Part shown: positions 28,861 to 37,861 of the stretch, in pieces
Position numbering within the stretch: position 1 is the stretch's first letter
How the letters are laid out: every line of letters begins with the position of its first letter
Assembly (NCBI RefSeq): GCF_947493765.1
Contig: NZ_CANLSZ010000005.1
Span: forward strand, 1-64,000
Source of the DNA: an uncultured Arthrobacter sp.
GTDB lineage: Bacteria > Actinomycetota > Actinomycetes > Actinomycetales > Micrococcaceae
Reading direction: 5' to 3'
Length of the DNA stretch: 64,000 nt
Position numbers and translations under genes: made by a program
Notes under the pieces: model-generated
The model's database searches: none
What the model was told of the DNA's origin: nothing
What the model saw: the letters and a program-made list of their open reading frames with translations, nothing else

Positions 28861-30256
28861 GCCGGCCCGGGGAGTGCACGGGGGCGGTGTGGACCACGAC
28901 CGGGCCGTAGCGGTCCCTCAGCGCCCCGGGCAGGGCGACGAGTCCACGTGCCGTCTCGATGCGGTCCCGGGTCCTCACTGCGGCCTCGGCCGCGGGCAGG
29001 ACGGATTGACCCATGCCCCTGCTCCGCAGCAGGGCGAAGACCTGGTCGGACGCGCTGCCACCCACGGCGCCCTGTCCCACGACGATCCTGCGCGCCGGGA
29101 GCGACAGCCGGCCGCGGACGAGGGAAGCCGGGCTCGAGAGTGCGACGGAGACGGCCCTGGAGTCGAGGAGCTTCAGGCCCGCCGTGCCGACCGGCCGGAG
29201 GACCCGCGCGGCGGGCGCGAGCCGGGAGGGGCGGCCCAGCGGGGCCCGTGCACCCGCGAGCGGGGCCGACGGCCGGGTCCACCCGGGCACCGCTCGCATC
29301 GGGGTGAGGGGGCGGAGCCGCGTCCTGAGGCCCGCTGTGATGCGGGTGGCGCCGGCCAGTCTCGTCCCCACCGCGCCGGTCCGTGCCAGGAGAGCGAGCC
29401 GGGAGATCACCCCGTGCACCCTGGCCACCATCTGTGCCGTCCTCGCGGCACCGACGAGCGTGGTGACGGCCGCCGACCCGCCGAGTGTCACGAGGCTGAG
29501 CGTGGCGCCGACGGCGGCGAGGGCCGCGCACTCGAGCACGAAGCCCTCCGTCTCGTCGATCAGCTCCTGGTGCGCCGTCCGCACGGCTGTTGCGAGTTCC
29601 TCGCACCCTGCCGCGATGTCCCGCGAGGCCCGTGCAATCTGGCCCCCGGACTCCCGGACCACCGTGCTGCGCTCCCGGAAGAGCGCCAGATCCTCGGACT
29701 GCAGGCCCTGGACGGCGAGCCCCGCATCGGTGCCCGGCCCGTCGAGCGCCGCGCGGACGCCGTCGGCGAGCGCCGTCCACGCCGCGGCGGCACTGCCGAG
29801 GGCATCCGGGTCACCGGCGGGCCAGACGACGCCGGCGATACCGGCGATGATGTCCCACGAGGGCGGTGGCCAGCCGGGGTTCGGCGCGCCGGCGGAGGGA
29901 AGCCGCAGGCCTGCATACTCCTCCACGGCAGGCGGCGTCGGAGGTGTGAGGAATCGGCTCAGCCCCATGGATGCCACGTGTTCGGCGCTGATGTACCGGC
30001 CGGCGGCCAGGGTCAGTGCCAGCGCTGTATCGGATGATGCGAGCGCGAGGTCGTGACAGGCCCGCAGGACCTCGGAGGCCGCAGGATCGTAGGACGCGGC
30101 CCATTCCGCGCCCACCGCGTCCCAGCCGGCCATCCCCGAGGTGTGCTGCAGGCTGCTCTCCGCGAGGTGCGCCGCGTCGGCGATCCGCCGACCCGCAATG
30201 GACTCGAGGATTGCCGCCTCGATGTGCCGGTCGGTATCGACCCTCAGGACGCCCAC
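28772..30256 (-). CDS. Uncharacterised WXG-like / possible type VII-secreted protein
   Basis: 494 residues from a GTG at 30256 with GGAGAGG eight bases upstream. The N-terminal 120 residues are helical with MAGWDAVGAEW; a central helical stretch (AAAWTALADGVRAALDG, then a long coiled region with VVRESGGQIARASRDIAAGCEELATAV) resembles WXG100-like domains; a hydrophobic Ala/Val/Leu segment follows near 240-285 and a basic, Pro/Arg-rich C-terminal third. Proteins built this way in Micrococcaceae are sometimes called putative T7SS-secreted proteins; no ESX gene is in the window. The C-terminal 30 codons run antisense to the NUDIX gene, so the true end is uncertain. Confidence 0.6.
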   Translation of the reverse strand: MGVLRVDTDRHIEAAILESIAGRRIADAAHLAESSLQHTSGMAGWDAVGAEWAASYDPAASEVLRACHDLALASSDTALALTLAAGRYISAEHVASMGLSRFLTPPTPPAVEEYAGLRLPSAGAPNPGWPPPSWDIIAGIAGVVWPAGDPDALGSAAAAWTALADGVRAALDGPGTDAGLAVQGLQSEDLALFRERSTVVRESGGQIARASRDIAAGCEELATAVRTAHQELIDETEGFVLECAALAAVGATLSLVTLGGSAAVTTLVGAARTAQMVARVHGVISRLALLARTGAVGTRLAGATRITAGLRTRLRPLTPMRAVPGWTRPSAPLAGARAPLGRPSRLAPAARVLRPVGTAGLKLLDSRAVSVALSSPASLVRGRLSLPARRIVVGQGAVGGSASDQVFALLRSRGMGQSVLPAAEAAVRTRDRIETARGLVALPGALRDRYGPVVVHTAPVHSPGRLTGVRASPWTGPTTGSSRARRTSRPAASP

Positions 30257-30399
30257 GCGATCCGCCTCTCCCCGTTCCTGCCGCCACCGTAGAACGGGGC
30301 CCGACGCAGCAGAGCCGCTCGTGCCCGGGTGTGGACAAGGACGGCAGTCGGCCATGACCACATGGAGGTGCCCGTGCCGTTGCGCTTGTGCACCGGTGC

Positions 30400-32094
30400 C
30401 TATGCCGCGTCTGCGTAGGAGGCGACGGTGATGGTGGTGATCGAGAACTCGAGGGGGATGTCGCCGAACATCAGCCGGGTGGCGGCCCTGGCGGCGTCGC
30501 CGAGGATGCCCTCCGCCTCGACGGCGCGCGCGGCGGGGACGTGCAGCACCACCTCGTCGTGCAGGAAGAAGGCGATGCGGCTGCGGGGTTCCGTGATCGG
30601 GCTCGCGTCGAGTCGTCGCCGGATCTCGGCCAGCCAGCACAGAGCCCACTCCGCCGCGGAGGCCTGCACCACGAAGTTCCGGGTAAAGCGTCCCCTGGCC
30701 CGGGCCGATGCCTCGGCACGGCGTTGTTCCTCTGCCGTCGTCGAGCGTTGCCCCGCGTGCCATTCCTCCGTCGCCGGAGGACAGCCCCGGCCCAGATGGC
30801 TCGATACGCCCGCACCCGATTCCCCCGCTCTGGCGGCCGCCTCCACGACCCCCATGGCGCGCGGATAGGCGCGGGAGAGCTGCGGCATCAGCCGCCCCGC
30901 CTCACCGCTGGTGGCCCCGTACATCGCTCCGAGCATGGCGAGCTTGGCCTTCGCCCGGTCACCGTCGAAGCCCTGGTCGGCGATGCCCTGGTAGAGATCC
31001 CTGCCGCGGGCGGCAGTGGCGAGAGCGGGGTCGCGGCCCAGGGCGGCCAGCACGCGGGGCTCGAGCTGCGCGGCATCGGCGACGACGAAGACGTGCCCGT
31101 CGTCGGGCCGCACGGCGTCGCGCACCTGGTGGGGTATCTGCAGTGCCCCGCCGCCGCGGGACGCCCACCGCCCGGAGACCACGCCGCCCACCACGTACTC
31201 CGGCCGGAAGCGCCCGTCCCTGATCCAGGCGTCCAGCCACGCCCAGCCGTTCGCCGTCAGCAGCCGCGAGAGCTTCTTGTACGCCAGGAGCGGCCCGATG
31301 GCCGGGTGCCGCTGGCGTTCGAGCTCCCAGGACCGCGTGGTCCTGACGTCGATCCCGGCGCGGTGCAGGGCCCGCAGCAGTTCCTGGGGCGAGTCGGGGT
31401 TGAGCGCGGGGGCCTGCAGCGTGCTGCGCAGCTGGTCGGCGAGGCGCTCGAGCTCCACGGGGCGGCTGCCCTCGGGCGGGCGCGGTCCGAGCGTCCGTTC
31501 GAGCAGGTCCTCGTGGACGTCACGGCGCCACGGCAGGCCGAAGTGCTCCATCTCGGTGGCGATGAGTGACCCTGCGGACTCGGCGGCGACGAGGAGTGCG
31601 AGGCGCTGGGATCCCTCGGCTGTGGCGACGGCTGCCAGCTGGGCGGCGAGCTCCTGGACGACGTCGTCCAGGGACGGGCCGGAGACCCGCCGGGGTTCGT
31701 CGAACAGGGACTCCTGGTCCGGCGACGCGGGGCGGGGCAGGAGCGTCCCGGGCAGGTCGGCGGCCTGCTCCGTCAGAGCTTCGGTCCGCAGCGCGTCGAG
31801 GTACGGCGAGGAGCGGCACGACGGCGACCAGGCCAGGATGGAACGCGTGAGGGACAGATCCCAGCACCGCTCCACGCCCAACCCCGCGGCCAGCAGCTCC
31901 GGGTACCAGAGGCGGGTGCCCTGCCAGACCCAGCGGGGATGCCGGGTCTCGGCCCGGGCGACGGCGGCTGCGAGTTCCTGCCGCTCCACGAGGACGCGTT
32001 CGCCGTCGGGCCGGGCGTCGGCAGCGAGCGGCTGCAGCACCACGGCGGTGCCGTGGTCGGAGCCCGACGGCGCGGGTGCCACGGCCATGTACAT
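30400..32094 (-). CDS. Bifunctional 3'-5' exonuclease/DNA polymerase, family A
   Basis: 564 residues from ATG 32094 (MYMAVAPAP); other in-frame starts at 32088 and 32160 cannot be excluded and no strong ribosome site is seen. The C-terminal half carries polymerase A motifs: A, VVADAAQLEPRVLAALG; B, KAKLAMLGAMYGATSG; C, FLHDEVVLHVP. The N-terminal half corresponds to a degenerate exonuclease-like domain. These stand-alone Pol I-like proteins, about 560 residues long and lacking the 5' nuclease, are an actinobacterial family; the repair role is inferred. The gene diverges from the tad cluster (106-base gap). Confidence 0.88.
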   Translation of the reverse strand: MYMAVAPAPSGSDHGTAVVLQPLAADARPDGERVLVERQELAAAVARAETRHPRWVWQGTRLWYPELLAAGLGVERCWDLSLTRSILAWSPSCRSSPYLDALRTEALTEQAADLPGTLLPRPASPDQESLFDEPRRVSGPSLDDVVQELAAQLAAVATAEGSQRLALLVAAESAGSLIATEMEHFGLPWRRDVHEDLLERTLGPRPPEGSRPVELERLADQLRSTLQAPALNPDSPQELLRALHRAGIDVRTTRSWELERQRHPAIGPLLAYKKLSRLLTANGWAWLDAWIRDGRFRPEYVVGGVVSGRWASRGGGALQIPHQVRDAVRPDDGHVFVVADAAQLEPRVLAALGRDPALATAARGRDLYQGIADQGFDGDRAKAKLAMLGAMYGATSGEAGRLMPQLSRAYPRAMGVVEAAARAGESGAGVSSHLGRGCPPATEEWHAGQRSTTAEEQRRAEASARARGRFTRNFVVQASAAEWALCWLAEIRRRLDASPITEPRSRIAFFLHDEVVLHVPAARAVEAEGILGDAARAATRLMFGDIPLEFSITTITVASYADAA

Positions 32095-32200
32095 GGGGAC
32101 ATTGTCCGCGGTGGCGGTGTCATTCCTGCAATCGGCCAGGGTTGTCCACATAGCTTCCATCAGCTGCGGACCGGACGGACGCCGGCGCAAAAGTGGAGGC

Positions 32201-33268
32201 ATGGCGCAGCAGACGTGGACACCGGAGGGACGACGGCGGCCCGTGGTGCTCGTGGGTGGGTCGCAGTTCGTGCAGGACCAGGTGGCCAGGGCGTGTGCGG
32301 CCGCGGGGGTCCAACCCGTCCTCACGGCCGGCTTCGCGGAGGCGGTGCCGCTCGACCCGCTGGTGCTGCTCGTCGGTCAGGAGCAGGCTGCCAAGGGGTG
32401 CGCCGGTGTGCACGACGTCATCGTGGTGGGCTCCGCGGAGGACGACGCCGGAACCTGGCGGAGCGCGGCCGCCCTGGCGTCGTCGCGCGTGGTGATCCTG
32501 CCGCAGGGTGCGGGCTGGCTCGCCGAGCATCTCGGTCGCCGTCTTGCTCCCGCGGCGGGCGGGCGGGTCATCGGTGTCCTCGGGGCGGTCGGCGGATGCG
32601 GGGTCACCACCGTCGCCGCCTGGTGTGCCCGTCACGCGGCGAGACACGGGCGGCGGGTCCTGCTCGTCGATGGACGCCCCGATGCCGGCGGACTGGACCT
32701 GGCCCTCGGGACGGAGGATCGTCCGGGCGTCCGGTGGCGCGATCTTCGGGAGATCCGCGGCACCCTGAACGCCGAACAGCTCGTGGCAGCCCTGCCCGCG
32801 GAGGGTGACCTCTCGGTCCTGTCCCACGACTCGGGGCCGGAGCACGTATCACTGTCACCGGATGACGGGATGGAGTCGGCCCCGGCCGTCCTCGACGCGG
32901 CACGGGGTGCCTTCGGACTGACGTTCATCGACCTCGGCGCCGGCAGCAGGTCCGGACTGGCACCGGCCTGCGACCAGCTCGTCCTACTGCTCCCCTCACG
33001 TCCGCGCGGCGTCGCCGCTGCCAGGAGCGTCCTCCGGACGCACTCCTTCCTCCCCGTCACCACCGTGCTGCGCGGCCCGGTGACCGACGGCCTGGACGCC
33101 TGGCTCGTCGCTGATCTCCTGGGTCAGGCGGGCCCTCTGCCGTATCTGCCCCACGTCCGCGGCACGGCCGCGAGTGAGGCCGCCGGGCAGCTGCTCTCCG
33201 CAGGACTTCCCCGGCGAGCGCGGAAGCTCGTGGCGGACGTGGTGTCGCTCGTGGAGCCGGCGGCATGA
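32201..33268 (+). CDS. CpaE/TadZ-like protein of the helicase/secretion neighbourhood (Ssd-like)
   Basis: 355 residues, ATG preceded by GGAGG. A receiver-like N-terminal domain (VVLVGGSQFVQDQVARACAAAGV) is followed by a MinD/ParA-type domain whose P-loop reads GAVGGCGVTTVAAW: the signature lysine of the deviant Walker A motif is missing, as in other CpaE/TadZ relatives. These proteins place the Tad secretion machine in the cell; the mycobacterial relative Ssd influences septum formation. The stop overlaps tadA by four bases. Confidence 0.85.
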   Translation: MAQQTWTPEGRRRPVVLVGGSQFVQDQVARACAAAGVQPVLTAGFAEAVPLDPLVLLVGQEQAAKGCAGVHDVIVVGSAEDDAGTWRSAAALASSRVVILPQGAGWLAEHLGRRLAPAAGGRVIGVLGAVGGCGVTTVAAWCARHAARHGRRVLLVDGRPDAGGLDLALGTEDRPGVRWRDLREIRGTLNAEQLVAALPAEGDLSVLSHDSGPEHVSLSPDDGMESAPAVLDAARGAFGLTFIDLGAGSRSGLAPACDQLVLLLPSRPRGVAAARSVLRTHSFLPVTTVLRGPVTDGLDAWLVADLLGQAGPLPYLPHVRGTAASEAAGQLLSAGLPRRARKLVADVVSLVEPAA

Positions 33269-34611
33269 GCGCGGGGAGCATGCCCGGTGGCCCGACGCGC
33301 CGCCAGCGGCGGGCTGCCCTCGGGCGGTCCCGCCAGGACGGCGAGCCCGGGATCCAGGACGAGGGCTACGCCCCACCGGCGGGCATCGGAGATCCCTCGC
33401 TGGTCGACTCCGTCCGGAGGGCGGTACTCGCCGGGACGGTCCAGGCGACTGGGGCGGCCTTCGCTGACGCCGTCGGCTCCAGCGGCAGACTCCTCGGCTC
33501 CGAGGGCACGCTGACGGCCCTGGACCGCGTGCGCGCGGAACTCGCGGGACTGGGACCGCTCGAGCACCTCCTGGCCGAGGACAGCATCACGGACATCCTC
33601 GTCAACGGACCGGACGACGTCTGGATCGACGGTGCCGGAGGGCTGCGCCGGATCGGTCGGGTCTTCGAGACCGAGGAGCAGGTGCGTTCCCTCGCCGTCC
33701 GCCTCGTCGCGGCAGGCGGCAGGCGCCTCGACGACGGTTGCCCGGCCGTCGACGTCCGCCTCGACGGGTTGCGGGTGCACGCAGTCCTGCCACCCGTCTC
33801 CACCGCGGGAACACTGCTGTCCATCAGGATCAGGCGGGACCGTGCGTTCTCGCTGGCGGAGCTGCTCGACGGCGGTACGCTCTCACCCCTGATGGCCGAG
33901 GCGCTGAGGCTGATCATGCGCCGACGGCTGAATTTCCTCGTGAGCGGGGCCACCGGGACGGGGAAGACCACGCTCCTGTCGGCGCTGCTCGGTCTGGCCG
34001 ACCCGCAGGAGCGCATCGTGCTGGTGGAGGACGCCGCGGAACTGAATCCCGACCACCCCCACGCCCTCGGTCTCCAGGCCCGGTACGGCAATCTCGAGGG
34101 TGCGGGGGTGCTCGACCTCACCGAGCTGGTGCGCCAGGCACTGAGGATGAGACCGGATCGTCTCGTGGTGGGGGAGTGCCGGGGTGCCGAGGTCCGCGAG
34201 CTGCTGGCGGCCATGAACACGGGGCACGACGGCGGTGGCGGAACCATCCACGCCAACTCGGCCGGGGCCGTCCCCGCGCGGCTGAGTGCACTGGCAGCAC
34301 TCGCCGGCCTGGCCCCCGAGGTCCTGGCGCTGCAGGCCTCCAGCGCCCTCGACGTCGTGGTGCACCTCGTGCGGACCGGGCGCGGACGGCGCGTGGAGAG
34401 CATCGGTCTCCTGGAACTCGTGGACGGCAGGGGACTGGTCGTGCGACCGGTCCTGCTCGACACGGGCGAGGGGTGCCAACCCGCTGACGGCTGGGACGAC
34501 TTCACCGCCCGGGTGGGCTGGTGCGAACCCGTCGCCGGACCGGCGGACTCCGTGGCGTGCGGAGCCGGGCCGGTCGTGGTCCCGCCGACGTCGTGCGGGC
34601 CAGGACCATGA
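33265..34611 (+). CDS. tadA: TadA/CpaF secretion ATPase
   Basis: 448 residues, ATG overlapping the previous stop. An N-terminal domain with EDSITDILVNGPDDVWID is followed by Walker A GATGTGKTTLL, the Asp box VLVEDAAELNP, Walker B MRPDRLVVGECRG and the His box MNTGHDGGGGTIHANS. It is the hexameric motor of Flp/Tad pilus assembly, acting on the TadB/TadC platform. About 30 residues at the C-terminus are polar and variable. The tadB ATG overlaps its stop. Confidence 0.94.
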   Translation: MSAGSMPGGPTRRQRRAALGRSRQDGEPGIQDEGYAPPAGIGDPSLVDSVRRAVLAGTVQATGAAFADAVGSSGRLLGSEGTLTALDRVRAELAGLGPLEHLLAEDSITDILVNGPDDVWIDGAGGLRRIGRVFETEEQVRSLAVRLVAAGGRRLDDGCPAVDVRLDGLRVHAVLPPVSTAGTLLSIRIRRDRAFSLAELLDGGTLSPLMAEALRLIMRRRLNFLVSGATGTGKTTLLSALLGLADPQERIVLVEDAAELNPDHPHALGLQARYGNLEGAGVLDLTELVRQALRMRPDRLVVGECRGAEVRELLAAMNTGHDGGGGTIHANSAGAVPARLSALAALAGLAPEVLALQASSALDVVVHLVRTGRGRRVESIGLLELVDGRGLVVRPVLLDTGEGCQPADGWDDFTARVGWCEPVAGPADSVACGAGPVVVPPTSCGPGP

Positions 34612-35399
34612 CGGGCCTCGTCGTCGCCGTCCTGCTCTCGGCGGTGTGTGCCCTCTGCGCCCCGACGCTGACGGCCGGCGCCAGGGGGAGTTCCCGCGGG
34701 CTCCGCGCGAGTGACCATCCGGAGGGGAGACGGACCTCGTGGCTCGGGAATCCTGCAGGGGACGTCGTCGTGCCCGGCGCCGCCAGGAGCCGGCGGATGG
34801 ACCTCCAGGAGCTGACGCTCTTCGTGCATCAGCTCGCCGGGCTGCTCCGGGCGGGGCGGCCTCCGCAGCTGCTCTGGAAGGACATGGAACAGCTCTATCG
34901 GGCAGACCCCGGTGCGTTCTCCGCACTGGTACTACCCGTTCTGGCCTCGGCGCGACGGGCTGCGGACCTAGGACTGGGTGTTCCGGAGGTCCTGGGCCGG
35001 GAGCGCGTGGCGGCGCGACGTCGACCCAAAGACGCGGAGGTGGCTGCCCAGGTGGAGCGGATGTGGGTGGATCTTGCCGCCTGCCTCGGTGTGTCCGAGC
35101 GCAGCGGTGCACCACTTGCGGCGATCCTCGAGCAGTACGCCGTGCAGCTCGACGCCCACCTGGACGGCGTCTCGGCCCGCGAGACGGCTCTTGCCGGGCC
35201 CCGCGCCACGGTGGTCCTTCTCGCGTGGCTGCCGGCGGTCGGCGTGGTCCTCGGGTACGCCCTCGGGGTCGATCCGCTCGGCATCCTGCTGGGCTCCCCG
35301 CTGGGCAATCTGGCGCTGGTAAGCGGACTCCTGCTCATGCTGCTGTCGCGGATCTGGTCCCGGCAGCTGGTCCGCCGTGCTGCCGGTGCACCCCCGTGA
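34608..35399 (+). CDS. tadB: TadB-like pilus platform membrane protein
   Basis: 263 residues, start overlapping the tadA stop. One hydrophobic segment at the N-terminus (TGLVVAVLLSAVCALCA), a cytoplasmic helical domain (ELTLFVHQLAGLLRAGRPPQLLW, typical of T2SSF proteins) and two C-terminal helices (VVLLAWLPAVGVVLGYALG; NLALVSGLLLMLLS). It anchors the TadA motor in the membrane together with TadC. The GTG of the next gene overlaps its stop. Confidence 0.88.
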   Translation: MTGLVVAVLLSAVCALCAPTLTAGARGSSRGLRASDHPEGRRTSWLGNPAGDVVVPGAARSRRMDLQELTLFVHQLAGLLRAGRPPQLLWKDMEQLYRADPGAFSALVLPVLASARRAADLGLGVPEVLGRERVAARRRPKDAEVAAQVERMWVDLAACLGVSERSGAPLAAILEQYAVQLDAHLDGVSARETALAGPRATVVLLAWLPAVGVVLGYALGVDPLGILLGSPLGNLALVSGLLLMLLSRIWSRQLVRRAAGAPP

Positions 35400-36070
35400 C
35401 GCCGGGAGTGCTCGTCGGTGTGTTGCTGGCCGTCGCAGCTGTCCTGCTGGGTGCATCGTCCGGGCGCTCCGGACGCTCCGGGTACTCAGGCGCGCAGGGC
35501 AGCCCCGACGCGACGCGGGCAGTGGATCGCGGCACCGGTCAGGCGCCGATGATCCTCGATCTGCTCGCCGCGATGCTGTCCGTCGGCGCGTCGGTGGAGC
35601 GCGCCCTGGCGATCGTCGCAGCATCCTGCGAGGCAGAGATCGGTGCCGCCCTGCTGCGGGTCCACGCGGCCCGAGACCTCGGAGCATCCTGGGACACCGC
35701 CTGGGACACCGCCCGGGATTCCGCCTGGGACACCGCCCGGGCGGTAGGGACAGGGGCGGGCAGTGCGCCCGGACCTGGTCCAGGACGCAAGTGGTGGTCC
35801 CGGCGTCAGCGGGAGCGGGAGCGTCGGAGGGAGGACTGCCTGGCCGACATCCGCCGGGGCCTGCGCTTCGCCACGTCCACGGGCGCTCCGTCGGCGGCGC
35901 TCCTGCATGCCCATGCCGCGCAACTGCGACGGCGGCACAACCGGGCCGTCGAGCGCAGGGCCGCGGCTCTCGGCGTCCAGCTCGTGCTTCCGCTGGGTCT
36001 GTGCTCGCTGCCGGCGTTCATCTGCCTGGGCGTCGTTCCCGTGGTCCTCGGTCTGCTGCCCGCGCTCTAG
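35396..36070 (+). CDS. tadC: TadC-like pilus platform membrane protein
   Basis: 224 residues, GTG in a GTGA overlap with tadB. One N-terminal helix, a short T2SSF-type helical region (LDLLAAMLSVGASVERALAIV) and two C-terminal hydrophobic segments (GVQLVLPLGLCSLPAFICLG; VVPVVLGLLPAL). Between residues about 99 and 114 lies WDTAWDTARDSAWDTA, encoded by four 12-bp units at 35690-35737, followed by a Gly/Pro-rich and a very Arg-rich segment that look like insertions into the domain. It ends the first half of the tad cluster. Confidence 0.85.
   Translation: MTPGVLVGVLLAVAAVLLGASSGRSGRSGYSGAQGSPDATRAVDRGTGQAPMILDLLAAMLSVGASVERALAIVAASCEAEIGAALLRVHAARDLGASWDTAWDTARDSAWDTARAVGTGAGSAPGPGPGRKWWSRRQRERERRREDCLADIRRGLRFATSTGAPSAALLHAHAAQLRRRHNRAVERRAAALGVQLVLPLGLCSLPAFICLGVVPVVLGLLPAL
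35690..35737 (+). repeat. 12-bp tandem repeat inside tadC
   Basis: Four units of TGGGACACCGCC (the third reads CGGGATTCCGCC) in frame, encoding repeated Trp-Asp-Thr-Ala. Copy-number change would keep the frame. Confidence 0.9.
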
Positions 36071-36227
36071 CCCGCAGCCTGCCCCGCCTCGCCAGCGGAC
36101 CGGGAGGGACACCAGCGGGCCGCATTCGCGCGCTTCCGTCGGATGAATCGACACATTGTGGCTCAGCCCAGCCATTATCGGTACTTTCGTCGAGATCCGA
36201 GCGAAATGGCAGGAGGCAGGATACATT

Positions 36228-36665
36228 GTGTACGTGACCGGATTGACCGACCTCGACCGCCGCCTCCTGTCCGCACTGCGGGAGGACGGCCGGGCCTCGG
36301 TCGCGAGCCTCGCCCGTAGGCTCGGCGTCGCCCGGGCCACGGTGAACAGCCGCCTCGAGCGCCTCATCGCCACGGGAACCATCATGGGCTTCACAGCCAG
36401 GGTGCGCGACGAGGTCGACCCCCTGACCATCCATGCCATCGCCTTCATCGCGGTGGAGGGCCGGTCCGCCGACAAGGTCATCCGCCAGTTGCGGGGCTTC
36501 CCGGAGATCTCTGCGCTGCACACCACCAACGGAGGCTGGGATCTCGTCGCCCAACTGCGGACGGAAAGCCTGGGAGGCTTCGACCAGGTACTGGGCAGGA
36601 TCCGCGGCGTCGAGGGCGTCGTGAACAGCGAGACGAGCCTGCTCCTCAGCTCCGTGCTGAGATGA
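36228..36665 (+). CDS. Lrp/AsnC-family transcriptional regulator
   Basis: 145 residues from GTG 36228, with AGGAGG 11 bases upstream; GTG 36234 and an ATG at 36156 are alternatives. The N-terminal helix-turn-helix LTDLDRRLLSALREDGRASVASLARRLGVARATVNSRLERL is followed by an AsnC ligand domain (GGWDLVAQLRTE, GVVNSETSLLLS). Such proteins sense amino acids; the ornithine cyclodeaminase gene 164 bases downstream is the natural target. CATTGTG occurs at 36154, 36224 and 36761, flanking both genes. Confidence 0.9.
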   Translation: MYVTGLTDLDRRLLSALREDGRASVASLARRLGVARATVNSRLERLIATGTIMGFTARVRDEVDPLTIHAIAFIAVEGRSADKVIRQLRGFPEISALHTTNGGWDLVAQLRTESLGGFDQVLGRIRGVEGVVNSETSLLLSSVLR

Positions 36666-36762
36666 GGGCCCCACAAACACAGCGGCTCCTCCGGTGCGCA
36701 GAATGCTTCCTCGAACCCTCCAGTTCGTACATCTTCTCGAGCAAAAGCTCACAGTACCCTCA

Positions 36763-36792
36763 TTGTGGATGCACAGTGCCGCTCACTAGGCT
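36763..36792 (+). promoter_or_regulatory. Candidate ocd promoter with a CATTGTG box
   Basis: -35 TTGTGG (36763-36768), 18-base spacer, -10 TAGGCT (36787-36792); the -35 lies inside the box CATTGTG (36761-36767) also found twice upstream of and at the Lrp gene. A shared Lrp half-site is inferred. Confidence 0.4.
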
Positions 36793-36829
36793 CGATGGAA
36801 CACCGTTCCGTCGTGGAAAGGGGGCGCAG

Positions 36830-37861
36830 ATGACGCGCTTCGTCGATGTGCACAACATGATCCGCTGGACAGCCGCCCAGGGGCCAGAGACCATCATCAC
36901 CGGGCTCATGCAGTATCTCGAGGATGATTTTCTGCGCTGGGAATCGTTCGACAAAGCGCCCCGCGTGGCCAGCCACACTCCTTTCGGCGTGATCGAACTG
37001 ATGCCCACCAGCGATCACGAGACCTACGGTTTCAAGTACGTCAACGGGCACCCGTCGAATCCCGCACGAGGTTTCCAGACCGTCACGGCCTTCGGCGTGC
37101 TGGCCGATGTCCACAACGGCTACCCGACGTTCCTGAGCGAGATGACAGTGCTGACCGCCTTGCGGACCGCCGCGACGTCCGGAATGGTGGCGAAGAAACT
37201 CGCCCGCCCTGATGCCGAGGTCATGGCGATGATCGGCGCCGGCAGCCAGTCCGAGTTCCAGGCGCTGGCCTTTCGTGCCGCTCTGGGTATCACCACGCTG
37301 AGAATGTGGGACACGGACCCAGCTGCGCTGGAGAAATTCGTCCGCAACATGACCCCCCTGGGCTTCGACATCACCCTCGCCTCCTCCGCGTCCGACGCCG
37401 TGCAAGGTGCAGATGTCATCACCACCTGTACCGCCGACAAGACCAATGCGACCATCCTCACGGCGGATCTCATCGTGCCCGGTGTGCACATCAACGCCAT
37501 CGGTGGTGACTGCCCCGGGAAGACCGAGCTCGATGCCGCCGTCCTCGACCGGGGTGATGTCTTCGTCGAGTTCGCGCCGCAGACGCGGATCGAGGGCGAG
37601 ATCCAGCAGATGCGCCCCGACTTCACGGTCACCGAATTCTGGGAGGTCCTGACCGACCGCATGCCCGGGCGCACGTCGACCGACCAGATCACCATCTTCG
37701 ACTCCGTCGGATTCGCGATCGAGGACTTCTCCGCGCTGCGCTACGTCCGCGACGCCGTGGACGCCTCGGACTTCTTCGAGGACATCGACCTCGTCGCGAA
37801 TCCGGAGGATCCCAAGGACCTCTTCAGCCTCGTGGGCGCGTTGTCCCCGATCGGATCCTGA
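36830..37861 (+). CDS. ocd: Ornithine cyclodeaminase family protein
   Basis: 343 residues, ATG with GGAAAGGGGG upstream. The Rossmann motif MAMIGAGSQSEFQALAFRA binds NAD; GGDCPGKTELD and SVGFAIEDFSALRYV fit ornithine cyclodeaminase/mu-crystallin proteins of full length (about 340-355). The enzyme converts ornithine to proline and ammonia; related members make other imino acids, so the substrate is likely but not certain. The Lrp-type regulator upstream supports amino-acid catabolism. The pair interrupts the tad cluster. Confidence 0.9.
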   Translation: MTRFVDVHNMIRWTAAQGPETIITGLMQYLEDDFLRWESFDKAPRVASHTPFGVIELMPTSDHETYGFKYVNGHPSNPARGFQTVTAFGVLADVHNGYPTFLSEMTVLTALRTAATSGMVAKKLARPDAEVMAMIGAGSQSEFQALAFRAALGITTLRMWDTDPAALEKFVRNMTPLGFDITLASSASDAVQGADVITTCTADKTNATILTADLIVPGVHINAIGGDCPGKTELDAAVLDRGDVFVEFAPQTRIEGEIQQMRPDFTVTEFWEVLTDRMPGRTSTDQITIFDSVGFAIEDFSALRYVRDAVDASDFFEDIDLVANPEDPKDLFSLVGALSPIGS

